A stretch of DNA of 64,000 nucleotides from Aphrocallistes beatrix. Its lineage: Eukaryota > Porifera > Hexactinellida > Sceptrulophora > Aphrocallistidae. The translations under genes and the position numbers were made by a program. Of the stretch, positions 11,201 through 21,473 are shown piece by piece. The notes under the pieces were generated by a model. The model saw only the letters and a program-made list of their open reading frames with translations. It searched no databases and was not told where the DNA came from. The DNA lies in NCBI GenBank assembly GCA_963281255.1, contig OY725488.1, positions 10,761,524 to 10,825,523 on the forward strand, in the 5' to 3' direction. Numbering within the stretch: position 1 is the first letter of the stretch; every line of letters starts with the position of its first letter.

Positions 11201-11629
11201 TTAGTTTGGTTAGAAAAGATTGAATTCAACCGTTTGGATGGATTTCTCAGTTGCTTGCAGTCCTGTACTAACTTAGTAAAGTTGAAACTAGAAGCTGCCC
11301 GCATAAGTTGTGATGACTTCACTCTCTGGTCTTCGGCAGTTCGCAATCTCACCTCTTTACTTTATTTGAGTTTCTCCTATGTCTCCCTTTCTGATTCAGG
11401 AATGTTGAGTCTATGTAGAGGTCTCCTATTCCATCCTAACTTTAGATATTTGTATGTATCTAACTGTGAACTGAGTTCTGATTCCTGTCTTCCTCTCAAG
11501 AATCTGATTCCAACTCTCAAACAGCTGAAGTACCTGAGAGTGGATGAACTCTCCGAACCAGAAACTGAACCTTTCGAACTCCTCAATCTAACAGCTGATC
11601 AGTATGGTATAAAGCATCTCCTCTATTAG
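8285..11629 (+). CDS. NLR protein: death-fold-like N-terminus, NACHT, leucine-rich repeats
   Basis: A single-exon gene for 1114 residues. Residues 1-85 look like a death-fold adaptor domain, DED-like by pattern (LSQLKELSDRLS, FLTSLKKW, IRPDLVGVA), though the exact fold class is uncertain. The NACHT NTPase shows Walker A GNPGCGKT at 286-293, Walker B LLIIDSLDEF at 374-383 and sensor-1-like LLTSRPG at 409-415. A helical/winged region follows, then irregular leucine-rich repeats from about 740 to 1090. This order matches cytosolic NLR pattern-recognition receptors, which oligomerise on ligand sensing; a ligand cannot be inferred. The start is fixed by the ATG abutting a splice acceptor. A likely poly(A) signal AATAAA lies at 11976-11981. 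All key NTPase residues are present, so it is probably functional. Large intronless NLR families occur in several early-branching animals. Confidence 0.9.
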   Translation: MFALSQLKELSDRLSRHDIQKLHDSLSVPYGVCDRESTGAAFLTSLKKWNKFDPFIFHQSLSAIRPDLVGVALNISWLCVDVSGMHSDQPLTVKGLVQLLQWGISIDNLRLIQATFDSEENEVKFDNTMKLLLRNNVIRKDLVALSKLLLSIKHDDIAEKLRAYKAIFVNMSDHEFASKFRKELARLGKQILEWEHYLKEFLETQFRNVKQMLGNDDAVSLEKVYVDLTILKQKPRPVSYEDETTYNEIAYLRAIANKEIDITPIDFMEEMKSCDPSKPEIKCFIGNPGCGKTFLCNRTALRFGNNELSEFSYSLCIPCRKQEWHEMESSRVEAGLPITTDFICEWLLLGLPIGPSWTTDLAKNITETDGEGLLLIIDSLDEFTKDVPFQKTLLYFLLTRQVLTRSFILLTSRPGAWTDISTSHQLLVTSFYHVLGFSPAQRDLYFQKQFDDDTKLKRCTCLLDRYDEMKQLSLIPVNASLFAALLKSEDGARIHTLTKLYYELTLYLIRRQLTRMLLEELSKVSEISELDSNVLECLHSIGFIAYQGVAFREMISDKKVPLRVGKVLKSSECLGLVQEYVKVGKMGIFTKVWAFAHLTIQEFIGAIWLKSCSWRDQCLSVRFIVHTNDVFSVFRMVVRFLCGLLSDESMNVFYLLFKHVTPRPVPIHHLPKYVQLKYQLLQYTGWQEFSEKFFQLSAMLSESDCDSIPNFFQMCRRFIPDSVCFYIESAVTPNEWICFVESLPLFEHIHLIHVNSDYVTPEQLFDLFECIKKCSVSCVTLKLSNKSNTEVLDYANTIQRTQLTNTKLSLELIECNLTETETVKALSTCSANQILSGLSLAYNEFPPDTLSLLTNQISTCHNLNFMHDNTSECEVLFSCLSSATHINGLHLYDIPTEYNQHMYSLLPSLTNLREITWYNTFEGSYSILPHLSHLSTLSYLCIAGVQFTPDINLSDSLLQLLHSNKHSIRVLELVWLEKIEFNRLDGFLSCLQSCTNLVKLKLEAARISCDDFTLWSSAVRNLTSLLYLSFSYVSLSDSGMLSLCRGLLFHPNFRYLYVSNCELSSDSCLPLKNLIPTLKQLKYLRVDELSEPETEPFELLNLTADQYGIKHLLY

Positions 11630-12755
11630 GTACTAATAATTTAAATTTAAAATGTGTCACTGGTGTCATTTGTATTCTGAATTTAGAAATACTAACTATT
11701 GACTGTCATTCGTTTCAGTTTTACAATCAACTGTACACTAAACTGAGTTTCTGTTCCACTCCTGAGACACTCACCATTTCACACCTCTCCCTAACTGTAC
11801 TTTGTATTCATTCTAACAGAGCGACACTAAATAGTTCTGATTTCAGAGGTGTTAGAATATGGAACTATAGAATGTGAGTTATACCAAGAACTAACGACAG
11901 GAAATGATTGTTTGATGAGAGGTGTGAACTGTTGTAGTGACATGTTCTGCCATTAACTGGACACATTTAACTATGAATAAACCGGAAATATCTGAAATCT
12001 GAAATATTTACAATTATACATAATTCCGTTTAAAATGAATTCACACTTTGATTGACCAATAGATTTGCATCTTTTGGATTTCATAGACTAAGCAACTGTT
12101 AGTACAAATTAATCCTTAGATTCTGATTGGTTGAAATTTGTATATCTTTTCAAATCAGCCCATAAAACTGTTGATATTTATTGAAATTTTTGACACCTAC
12201 ATATTTGTCTATCCAGGGTATATTTAATTTGTTCCTTAAAATAGAATGTGACACAATTGTGACAACTATGCTACCTCATTATTGCTTACTTAGTATTATT
12301 ACTTGTCAATTCTCTGTGTCGTATTTCACTGAATTTATTTCATTATTTTCTCTTTTCTAGACACTACACACCTCAATACTCTCACTCCATGAGTCAATCT
12401 TCTTTCTCACACATTCCTAATACCTCCCCTATCTCTACTTGAACTCCATTTACATTACAGTGTTTGCTTTTGTTGTTATTTACGTTTGAATGAATTTATT
12501 TTGTTAGCTAATTCTGTTACAAATGCTTAGTATGTGAAGTATGTTAATGGAAATCTGTTTTTTATTTCAATTTGCTCGTTTAAGAGATACGCGTATTTAT
12601 AATTCTGTTTTGTTTTACACAATAATTGTCATATATCATTACGAATACTGGAGAGTTTTAACCAATTCATTATACACGTAGAACTTTGAAACTATAGATA
12701 GTCCCAACGAATTCATTATAGAGCTTTGAGACATAGATAAACTCACGAATAAGGA
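11630..12755 (+). other. NLR 3' flank with poly(A) signal and an orphan splice acceptor
   Basis: AATAAA occurs at 11976-11981. A strong acceptor-like pyrimidine tract (TTCATTATTTTCTCTTTTCTAG) ends at 12360, followed by a C/T-rich stretch without a long reading frame. This could be a 3'UTR intron or an unidentified small exon. Otherwise nothing is recognisable. Confidence 0.4.
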
Positions 12756-13345
12756 CTGTTTCATGGGATTTTGACCCGCACCAAATAACATTGTAGAATA
12801 TTAGCCGTGGGATTTTGACCCGCACCAAATAACATTGTAGAATATTAGCCGTGGGATTTTGACCCGCACCAAATAACATTGTAGAATATTAGCCATGGGA
12901 TTTTGACCCGCACCAAATAACATTGTAGAATATTAGCCGTGGGATTTTGACCCGCACCAAATAACATTGTAGAATATTAGCCGTGGAATTGTGACCCACT
13001 CTAAATAACATTGTAGAATATTAGCCGTGGAATTGTGACCCACTCTAAATAACATTGTAGAATATTAGCCGTGGAATTGTGACCCACTCTAAATTACAAC
13101 ATTATAATCTATAATACATATAATTAGCCGTGGGATTTTGACCCGCACCAAATAACATTGTAGAATATTAGCCATGGGATTGTGACCCACTCTAAATAAC
13201 ATTGTCGAATATTAGCCGTGGAATTGTGACCCACTCTAAATAACATTGTAGAATATTAGCCGTGGAATTGTGACCCACTCTAAATTACAACATTATAATC
13301 TATAATACATATAATTAGCCGTGGGATTTCGACCCGCACCACGGA
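12756..13345. repeat. 44-bp minisatellite with two interleaved subtypes
   Basis: About a dozen head-to-tail units of roughly 44 bp follow the pattern GTGGGATTTTGACCCGCACC + AAATAACATTGTAGAATATTAGCC. A second subtype has GTGGAATTGTGACCCACTCT in the first half. The subtypes occur in blocks, and a higher-order block ending in ATTACAACATTATAATC appears twice (about 13090-13130 and 13280-13320). There is no unique spacer between units. Confidence 0.9.
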
Positions 13346-13704
13346 CATGTGCATATTTACTATGCATTCCTTCTATCTCCAATCTTTTAGGGGTTTAAAA
13401 TTTCTAAACATTGGCACCAAGACTAGAGTGGCCGTAATTTTTGGGGCTGTATTCATACTTTCTAACCTGAACAATGATTGTCGCTGGAAAGCAACGGTGC
13501 AATTAGGGGTCATGGACTGGAAGCATTTATAAGTATTATCTTAATTAAGTAACTCATTTGCGTTATCATGTTTCTAGCTCATTAATTATCTACAATGTTA
13601 AAATGAAGATGTACACGTAATAAAATTTCCTGATATACTCCATTAATAGCAATCAATTATAAATCATACATAAATATATAACTAGACTATGAGTCTGTGT
13701 GCAT

Positions 13705-13930
13705 CATGTTCCTCTCCAGGTAGTGTAGGTATAAACAGAGCGATGTGTTGTTTAGCTGTGATGGCCTCCACCTCCCCTAATAGCCATCCCGTTCCTCTCC
13801 AGGTAGAATTGCAGAGCGATGTTAATTCAATACGTTCTAGTGTTTAGCTGTGATGGCCTCCACCTCCCCTAATAGCCATCCCGTTCCTCTCCAGGTAGGA
13901 TTGGTTTACAACAGATCGATGTGAATGCAA
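13705..13930. repeat. Tandem repeat of about 95 bp
   Basis: The units share GTTCCTCTCCAGGTAG, AGAGCGATGT and TTTAGCTGTGATGGCCTCCA followed by CCTCCCCTAATAGCCATCCC. There are two full units and a partial third. No function was recognised. Confidence 0.8.
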
Positions 13931-14019
13931 TACTAGTGACTTGATATTAGAAGTAAGATTTCCCTTTCCCACCCATAAAGTTGGGATGCCGATCCAATCA
14001 ATAAAAAATGGGGGAGCCT

Positions 14020-14108
14020 TATATAAAAGTTTATTTCCATAAAAAGTTTATTTCCATAAAAAGTTTATTTCCATAAAAAGTTTATTTCCAAAGTTTATTT
14101 CCATAAAA
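14020..14108. repeat. 17-bp tandem repeat
   Basis: AAAAAGTTTATTTCCAT is repeated about five times, with one shortened unit. Confidence 0.85.
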
Positions 14109-14240
14109 TCAAAGATGTACCAGTTTTAACACTATTTGATTGGAAATTATCAGAAAACTTTCGTCCGCGTATCATTAACTGGGCAGGATTGGCATCCCTA
14201 CTCACAGACATTCGCTCTCTTCAGACATGTCAATAGCATA

Positions 14241-14417
14241 CATGCCAACTGTCCCGTTGTTTGCGGGACGTCCCACTTTTTCACTCTTCTCCTGAGCTAA
14301 TTTTGATACGTGTCCCGTTTTGTTGGATTCTGTGTCTAATACTTTTCTATTGCGTCCCGCCATGTCCCGCGAAATTCAACGCTGCGTCCCGCTTTTATCA
14401 TGACTCAGGTTGGCATG
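14241..14417. mobile_element. CGTCCCGC-type MITE, copy 1
   Basis: Short inverted ends CATGCCAAC and GTTGGCATG enclose a body rich in GTCCCGC motifs. Three more copies lie at 22979-23147, 24957-25118 and 26059-26243. All share the block TCTATTGCGTCCCGC or close variants. No coding capacity. Confidence 0.7.
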
Positions 14418-14464
14418 CATGCGATGTGTCAATGGTCGCATTGTTTTCGAATGTATCGCTAATC

Positions 14465-14680
14465 GAGTATACTGTCGATTGAGTGTTCCGTCAGTCGAGT
14501 GTTCCGTCAGTCGAGTGTTCCGTCAATCGAGGGTACCGTTTTTTGAATGTGTGACAGTCGTATGCCGGCAGTCGAAAGTACGATAGCCGAATTTATGACA
14601 GTCAAATGTACGACCATCCAATTTAAGATAGTCGAGTGAACCGAAAGTCGATTGTACCGATGTTTTAATAGAGTTAGAGT
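14465..14680. repeat. Degenerate 16-bp repeats (GTCGAGTGTTCCGTCA)
   Basis: GTCGAGTGTTCCGTCA is repeated three times near 14475-14530 and then decays into looser CAGTCGAATGTACGA-like units up to about 14680. This is a minisatellite in decay; no gene. Confidence 0.75.
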
Positions 14681-15089
14681 ATGTAGTCGAGTCAAAATCA
14701 CAGACAACATAACGAGGGCTTGCAATTGATCGAATTCGGTAGGTTTGCAATTGATCAACAGTAGAAATTGAATTGACTTGAGAATTGATCAACTGATTTC
14801 GGATTGCGAGGAAGAATGGTGTTTATTTTGTGAAATAAAGAATATGAGTTTGCTAGGGGCATTGGGCATGGTTATTAGGAGCCAAAGTAAATTTAGGGTT
14901 TTTAGTATCGAATATTTTAAAAACTAGCCGGTTGAGGCATTTTTAAGGAACAGGTATATCTAACTTGTTATTCACTTCCTTAATCCAGTTTTGCAGATTA
15001 TTCGCCCTTAATCGGTCAACCCAATCATTCGATCAATTTCGAGCGTCTCAATATAACGATTGGTATCTACGTAATTGTTATTCAATTAC

Positions 15090-15208
15090 TGTCGACCCTC
15101 GTTAGTACGCTTTATGTGCACTACGGTATAGAGATAATTTTAAAGTGTACTAAGTATCTATCCAGGTTAAGCCTTATCTGTGTTCGTACTGACGAGAGCC
15201 GAGTCGAC
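15090..15208. mobile_element. Small palindromic MITE
   Basis: TGTCGACCCTCGTTAGTACG at the left and CGTACTGACGAGAGCCGAGTCGAC at the right are imperfect inverted repeats around a 75-bp centre, with TA nearby at both ends. Probably a mariner-type MITE. Confidence 0.6.
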
Positions 15209-15435
15209 TATATTATCCCAAATATGCATCCAAGATAATCCCGCTATGTATGGGTAAATAAGGAGTTAATCTAAGCTGAATTAATCACTTTAGTCAGTCA
15301 AAACTTTGTACAGAGTACATTTTAATTCGGATTATGACAGCATACATGACGTAGAATAACATTTAGATACCCACCGTTGACACCAGACATAAGCCTCAAA
15401 CTAATTAAACAACTTACTCAGGCAATTAAATAATA

Positions 15436-15437
15436 AG

Positions 15438-15466
<29 letters not shown>
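15436..15466. repeat. (TA)n microsatellite
   Basis: An alternating TA tract of about 30 bp lies between the small palindrome and the end of the integrase gene. No gene is visible in 15209-15753. Confidence 0.95.
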
Positions 15467-15468
<2 letters not shown>

Positions 15469-15753
15469 TAGATACGTATTATATAAAACTCACTTGCTAT
15501 TCTGTTCCAATTTTTGTGTTTCGCCCCGGCTTGGACTCGTCAGTTGCGTTGCCTCTCCCGCAATACACTTGAGATGGATTTCTGGTGGTGAAGTGTTACT
15601 TTGTTCCGCCACTTGGGATTTGCTGTTGCAGGTCACGTGTTCTTATCTGGGCTCACCACGATAGAGATTGCGTTGCCTGAATAACCTCGAGCAGAGGTCC
15701 CAACAAGGTTCGACGTACCTTGCCTTTGAGCGCTTTCGGATGAAGAAAAAGAA

Positions 15754-18700
15754 TTAGTCAGAAGAGTGCAAGAGGTAGAATACAGTATTGAGTGTCCCAG
15801 GGAAGTTGTCACAGTCCCATGCCTCAGTTGTTGGTGTCCTCATCCCGTCATATCTATAGAATTTTTCGTTGTCGTACAGAATAGAATAGAAGTGATTTCG
15901 GAGTAAGATGGAGAAGCCGACTAGTTGATAGTGCAGCGTTTGATGGTCATGGCCGATGGTAAAATGTTTGTCGATATATGATATTGCAAGTTGCTTGTCG
16001 ATGTTAGGGAGATGTCCGATTTCAATTGTAAGAAGAGTAGGAATTGATTTGAATTGGCCAGATTGTCTTTCGAAGATGGAATTAGTTGACCCACAAGATT
16101 TGCATTTACTTGGGAGGAGTTTGCGACTAACTGAAGACTCTAAGTTGGTGATGACGCTCCCTATGGTACCTAGCATACAGGTGGTGTTGAAGGTGTTTGA
16201 GCATTGGTGGCATTTAAATGTGGAGATGTAGCGATCATTGCATAGGTCCAAGGTACGTAGAAATTTAATGATATTACCCTCTGATCCGAAAAAGTCATAA
16301 CATTTAACCAGCGACTGGTAGATAATTTTTAGCCCAATATGTGAAGCAATGTACTCTCGCAGTTCATTAAATTTCTTACTGGTGACAAGAGAATAGATTT
16401 GATGGAATTTGCAGGTTGATGGTGTTGTTCCGATTATTTTCAGTGAATTAATGATTTTGTCCTGATTTAAACTTAGAATTGCCACTATGTTGTCGACTGG
16501 GCAGGTGTTAAGTTGTAGGATGTTGTTGTATTCGCCCTCCCATTTAGGGAATGTTATAGATTGTAATGAGTCTTCAGTAGCGCTAGCGAGGTTTTCAGAT
16601 GGTGATGATGGTGTTGATTCGATGGTAATAATTTCTGATTCTTTCGGGAAGATCAACTCAATCACTACAGAGAATAGAACTGCGAGAGGGTAATCGTAAT
16701 CCCTTCTTTTCTCGAGTTGACTTTCGCTGGGATGGGAATTACGATATTCATTATACCATCGAGTGACAGTGATGGCAATGTATTCCTTAGTTATGTAATT
16801 GATGGTAGTTGATGGGTGGTGATCATATAGTGTAGTGAGTGATGTTAGTGATTGAGCTTTAGTGGCAAGGGTTCCGTGAAGATCTGTTAAGTAGGTGTTG
16901 TTGAGAAGTGATGATAATACTTGAGGTTTGATGTCGTTAAATTTGTTGTCTAGTATTTCTTTTTCTGTCTCAGATAGTAGCTGTTCTTGGCTGTCAAATG
17001 TCTCTTCTGTCGCTCCCAAAGTTAAGGAATCCATATCGTCATAGGATTCTAAGAATATAGCCAATTTAACTTCAGACAAGTAAATAACTTATCGATACTA
17101 ATATTACTCACGAATAGAATTGATGGATGGCTCGAGTATTGCTTTGTTTACTGATGTCTCCGTATCCTAAAATAAAATTATCAAATTTGTAGGAATTGAT
17201 AGCATTTTAATTAAAAATTACTAAAATTTCACTTACTGCAGAATTAGTGCGTTTATGATATATTCGAGAAAGGTGGATTGGTATCTTTGTTGTCTTTTTG
17301 CTGTTGAGATCGGTATGTGCAATAATATGGCTTGGTGTCACTCTATCTACTGAATATGGTCCAAGATATTTCTTTGCATTTTTGGTTCCAGGAAGATGTT
17401 TGGATTTTTTGATGTTGTGTACAAGTACTTGGTCTCCTTCCTCAAATTCCGACCTAAATTTAGCTACTTAGTTAAGTAAAGATTTTTGAGTCATGATGAA
17501 TTGAATTTACGTCAACAGAAAATATTTTAAGTATGAGATGAGAAGACATACGAATTGCAAAGCTTCTTTGAGAAAATATGCTATGGTGATGCTATCATCA
17601 TTGTCATTACTTTCTGTTATTGGAACCAAACACTAAAAATAAGAATTACTCACCTGTTACGTTTTAGTTTACGGTCAAAATTCCGTTTTTGAATCTTCTG
17701 TTCTTTTTTGATATTGTCGATAGCAAACATTCTATCAGTATCACGAGTTTCATCTATTTCTTGCATCCACTCATCATCATTATTTGGTAACTCATAGGGA
17801 TCTGCTTCGTCAATGGCCATTGGAATGGCATCAAGTTGGGGGCATCCTGGATCAGAGGTACAACCGTCTTCATTTGGCTCAGAACGGTCGTCGTTATTTG
17901 ATGATGAGGTAATCAAGTTGAGAAGGTTAGAGGAATCATAATCTCTCCCGAACATAAGATAGAATGGAGTGTACCCTGTAGAGCGTTTTTTCTGAGTGTT
18001 TGCTGACAAAACTGCTGGTTGTAGTTTTGCTGTCCATTCTGTATCTGCATTACTCCTCAATTTGTAAATTTTACTAATTCAAAGTTAATTAAATAAATAG
18101 AGAGTAACCAATAATATGGGGTGAGATAGATAAATAAGACTCTTACTTTTTGATAATTTTATTGTGCGCTTCAACAAGTCCATTACTTTGTGGATGGTAA
18201 GCAGTGGTTCTTCTAAGCTCAACATCAAGTTGTGAGTGGAAATCTTGAAATTCCTAAAACAATCAAAATATTCCTAAGTATGCCACCTGATACTTTCACA
18301 TTTATTCAATGGCTTAATTGGGACGTTAGCTTAAAAAAAATGGAGTACACAGCTAATTTAGCTAATTTAGAGTTTCCACTACGTTGAAGCTGGTGAATAT
18401 CAAATAATGTCAATGTATACCAGACGTACTTAATTAATTAAGATAGTAAAGAGGGGTGTATTTTCTTTTTTATTCTTTAAATATGATACAATTAACTATT
18501 AAATTAACTATATATGTATAAGTATCAGCAGGTGTACTTTATATATATGTTTATACCTTGCTCGAGAACTCTTTGCCTTGGTCGCTCTGGATAACTTTAG
18601 GAACTCCAAATGTAAGATAGATATCTTGTAAGCGATTCAATACCTCCCTGGATGTTTTAGTTTTGAGAGGGCGTGCGACTACAAATTTGCTCAGGTAGCA

Positions 18701-19431
18701 GACAATGACCAAAATATGCTGAAATCCGAAAGAATCTGGGGTCATATTGCAAATTAGATCAATTCCACAGTGATGCCAGGGGTTTTGTGGAGGTGGAATG
18801 GGTTGGAGTTCTCGTTGGGGCTGAGGTGGGAGTGCTGCATTAGATTGGAAGTCGTGACAGGTTTTTATCTAAAAGGATAAAATAAGTGAATAATTTTATT
18901 CATTCTAATTCATTGAATGGGAATTTCTTACATATTGTCGAACATCTTCGTGAATGCCGATCCAGTCGTATTTGTTACGAATGCCATCAATCGTAGCATT
19001 GATACCAGGGTGAGTAGTATCATGGTAGAAACTGATGATATGATTGATTTCGGATTCAAGTGGAATCTCAAGGTATTTCACGACTCCATTCTTCCTCACA
19101 CTCTGAAATATGGACAGTAAAATGAATGGATACATACGATTTGGATTATTAGTAAAATAAACCACCACCACAGACAGTCAAATTGAAAAACATTTAAGCT
19201 AAATATTGGTGCCCAAGATTCAATAATAGCAAAGGTGAGGTAAAAGCTAGTTTGAATGCCGTCGTAATTTATTCTACTTTACCTTTACAAGTTTGTTGTT
19301 TTGGAGTAATACTCTCTGCACCTTCTGACAAAATTCTTTTTCTTATATCGATCACTTGAATCCTTGATCTCCAGAGGAATGACATTAGTCAAGAGATAAC
19401 TCTGAATCTGCTGGTACTCGTTCACGTTCAT
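15754..19431 (-). CDS. Gypsy/Ginger-type integrase fused to a USPL1-like isopeptidase (8 exons)
   Basis: Eight exons with GT-AG introns keep one frame for 906 residues: 19431-19289, 19100-18932, 18868-18557, 18253-18147, 18055-17654, 17453-17237, 17166-17112, 17069-15754. Domains in order: integrase N-terminal zinc-binding-like region (H74, H78, C108; the usual second Cys is a Phe); DDE core with D141, D200 and E236 (35 residues between the last two, as in retroviral-type integrases); GPY/F module with GPY at 409-411; then a C-terminal region resembling the SUMO isopeptidase USPL1, with candidate catalytic C658, H861 and D876 and a Cys4 zinc site (C755, C758, C791, C794). No Gag or reverse transcriptase was seen. 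This fits a Ginger-type DNA transposase, or a host gene derived from one, that has gained a ubiquitin/SUMO-like protease. Clear terminal inverted repeats were not found. Confidence 0.8.
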
Positions 19432-20353
19432 GATAGAGTCAATGTCAGTTCGAAGTAAATTCGTAAATAGAAGTTGAAAGAAATCTAGAAAAAAGAGATA
19501 AAGTTAGAACGCGAGTTTATGACATGAAGGTAATTATATAGTAAATAGCAAGTTACCATGGACGAAATGTTACTTAGTCTAAAATGAAAAAGCTATCGGT
19601 GGGTCAAAATCCCACGCGGGTCAAAATCTCATGCAACAGGACTTATAATCTAAATTTAGTTCAAATTATTAACAAAAATATCCTTCGTACCCCCTTGCTT
19701 CTATTCACTTACTTGAACATTTGTTTGTTTTCAACTTAATTTACAATTATAGTATCATTCCTTGTTGATAGATTTCAAGTGAGTACTATGTGTTCATGGA
19801 AAGAGTCCGCTACATATCATCCCACCGTCATGTCCAACCTGTTCCATGTGATGGTGCATTCCTCTGTGATCTGTTGTCTGACTCTTGACTCCACGTTACT
19901 TTCAATTTTCTTCAAATTTGTACTCAAATTCGCTTAACAATTAATGCAAATCAAATCTATTTCACTCAAAATACATTTAAGGCCAGTACTGCTTGCTGAC
20001 GCTAATTTCTTTGAAATATTCGATTTGAAGTTTTGTGTATTTTTAAGTTCATATATGTATGCTTAATATTCGTACGAAACAGCTTTTAAAAATTAGTTAT
20101 TCCGTTATGTCACCTTTAGTAGATGCCACTTCAATTGGTATGAGTGCGAATAAAAATTTATTTTCAAAAGTAAAAGTGGAATTTTTATGCGCCCTCCTGG
20201 CAATTTTTTTTTTCTATATTAATTGCCGTTCTTAGTGTCTTAATCCATTGTAGGTATATATTTCTTGAGATAACTGACTAGAATCTAAGCAGTCTTCAAT
20301 AGAATTATTCAACAGTATCTTGGAAATTTGCCTAATTTTAGACACTATTTTGG
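19432..20353. other. Upstream flank of the integrase gene with inverted minisatellite motif
   Basis: At 19595-19632 the motif GGGTCAAAATCCCAC occurs twice, one unit varied. It is the reverse complement of the core of the 12.7-13.3 kb minisatellite. The rest is AT-rich with no gene recognised. The inverted arrangement around the integrase gene may mark element ends, but this is unproven. Confidence 0.45.
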
Positions 20354-20361
20354 GATTTCAA

Positions 20362-20773
20362 CAGGGTTGCCGTGGGAATGGAATTTCAATACCCATTCCC
20401 ACAGGATTTCTGTGGGAATACCCACAAAAACCCACAGAAAAACCCACAGAATCCCACAGAAAAACCCACAGAAAAACCCATAGGAAACCCACAGAAAACC
20501 CCGCAAAAAACAATTGAATTTGCTGATCCTAACTAATATAATGATAGACTACAAGATTATGTTTACAATGATATTATATAGGCCTAAGTAGGATTTCACA
20601 CTGAATCCCGACAGATGCCTGCAGATACCAAAAGTAAACCCACAGAAACCCACAGGAAAACCCACTAAAACCCACAGAAACCCACATGTGGGAATACCCA
20701 TAGGCTTAAAGTCATTCCCATTCCCATCCCATATGGGAATACCCACAGGATTCCCATTCCCACGGCAACCCTG
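20362..20773. mobile_element. hAT MITE with CCCACAGAAA-rich interior
   Basis: Terminal inverted repeats CAGGGTTGCCGTGGGAATGG and its complement are flanked by a perfect 8-bp target duplication, GATTTCAA (20354-20361 and 20774-20781), the hallmark of hAT transposons. The interior carries two arrays of CCCACAGAAA-like units and no real gene. Confidence 0.93.
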
Positions 20774-20989
20774 GATTTCAACGAAAACTAAAAAAATTTC
20801 TTAGGAATTTGTCTTCTGAATTGAATGATTCTGGTCTAATTTTATCAACAGTATGCATAGATCAGATTGCAGCCTAATAACCATGATTACAATCAAACTA
20901 GTCGAGTTATTTGTGCGCACATATTTTATACTCGGTATAGGAATTTGATATTACACAATCTGGACTATCCTTACTACTTAGTATTAAAA

Positions 20990-21470
20990 CTCGATTAATC
21001 TATCTATCTGTAAAGAATTGATTGAAGAAACTGCCAGTCACAGAAAGCTGATTTTTGGCATGTGGGAGTCTTTTGGCTATGGCTCCACTAGGTTCTGAGC
21101 TCAGACGAAAATGTCGACTCATCATCGAATTATGACGTCATTGTAGCCTTTTTTATAATTAGAAATTTCAGTTTTTCGACCATAACTCAGCCATTTTAAG
21201 TGATAGAAGGCTGAAATTTTAATGGAATGTGCATATTAATATACCTCACATGTGATGTAACTACCATCAAAAAATGATTCCTAATCACTGTTATGACGTC
21301 ATCATTATGCATCAAAAATTTTCAAAATTGACAAATTTGGTGATTTTTCGAGTGATATCGATTTTAACACTAAGATAGACATATTTAGAGATGCTATCTC
21401 CCTTATAATTAACCAATGTGACCCCTGGCTACCGAAGGGAGCCTCCGGCGGACACAAAGTGTCCGCCAGC
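20990..21470. repeat. Dispersed 0.5-kb repeat, copy 1
   Basis: It matches 50206-50690 over nearly the whole length, including GAAACTGCCAG, GCATGTGGGAGTCTTTTGGC and a final hairpin GGCGGACACAAAGTGTCCGCC. A 3' hairpin is reminiscent of Helitrons, but no diagnostic termini were seen, so the class is left open. Confidence 0.75.
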
Positions 21471-21473
21471 CGT

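Noticed and set aside
12756-13345. CRISPR-like array
   Set aside because: The 44-bp units abut directly without unique spacers and the DNA is animal; it is a minisatellite.
15754-19431. Integrase gene as part of an LTR element
   Set aside because: No Gag, protease or reverse transcriptase frame and no long terminal repeats were seen nearby, and the gene has seven introns. A Ginger-type DNA transposon or derived host gene is more likely.
20320-20746. Two proline/threonine- or glycine-rich small proteins in opposite directions
   Set aside because: They arise from the simple CCCACAGAAA repeats of the hAT MITE and have no independent support.
20990-21470. Helitron
   Set aside because: A 3' hairpin is present, but no convincing TC start, CTRR end or A-T insertion site could be fixed, so it is left as an unclassified dispersed repeat.
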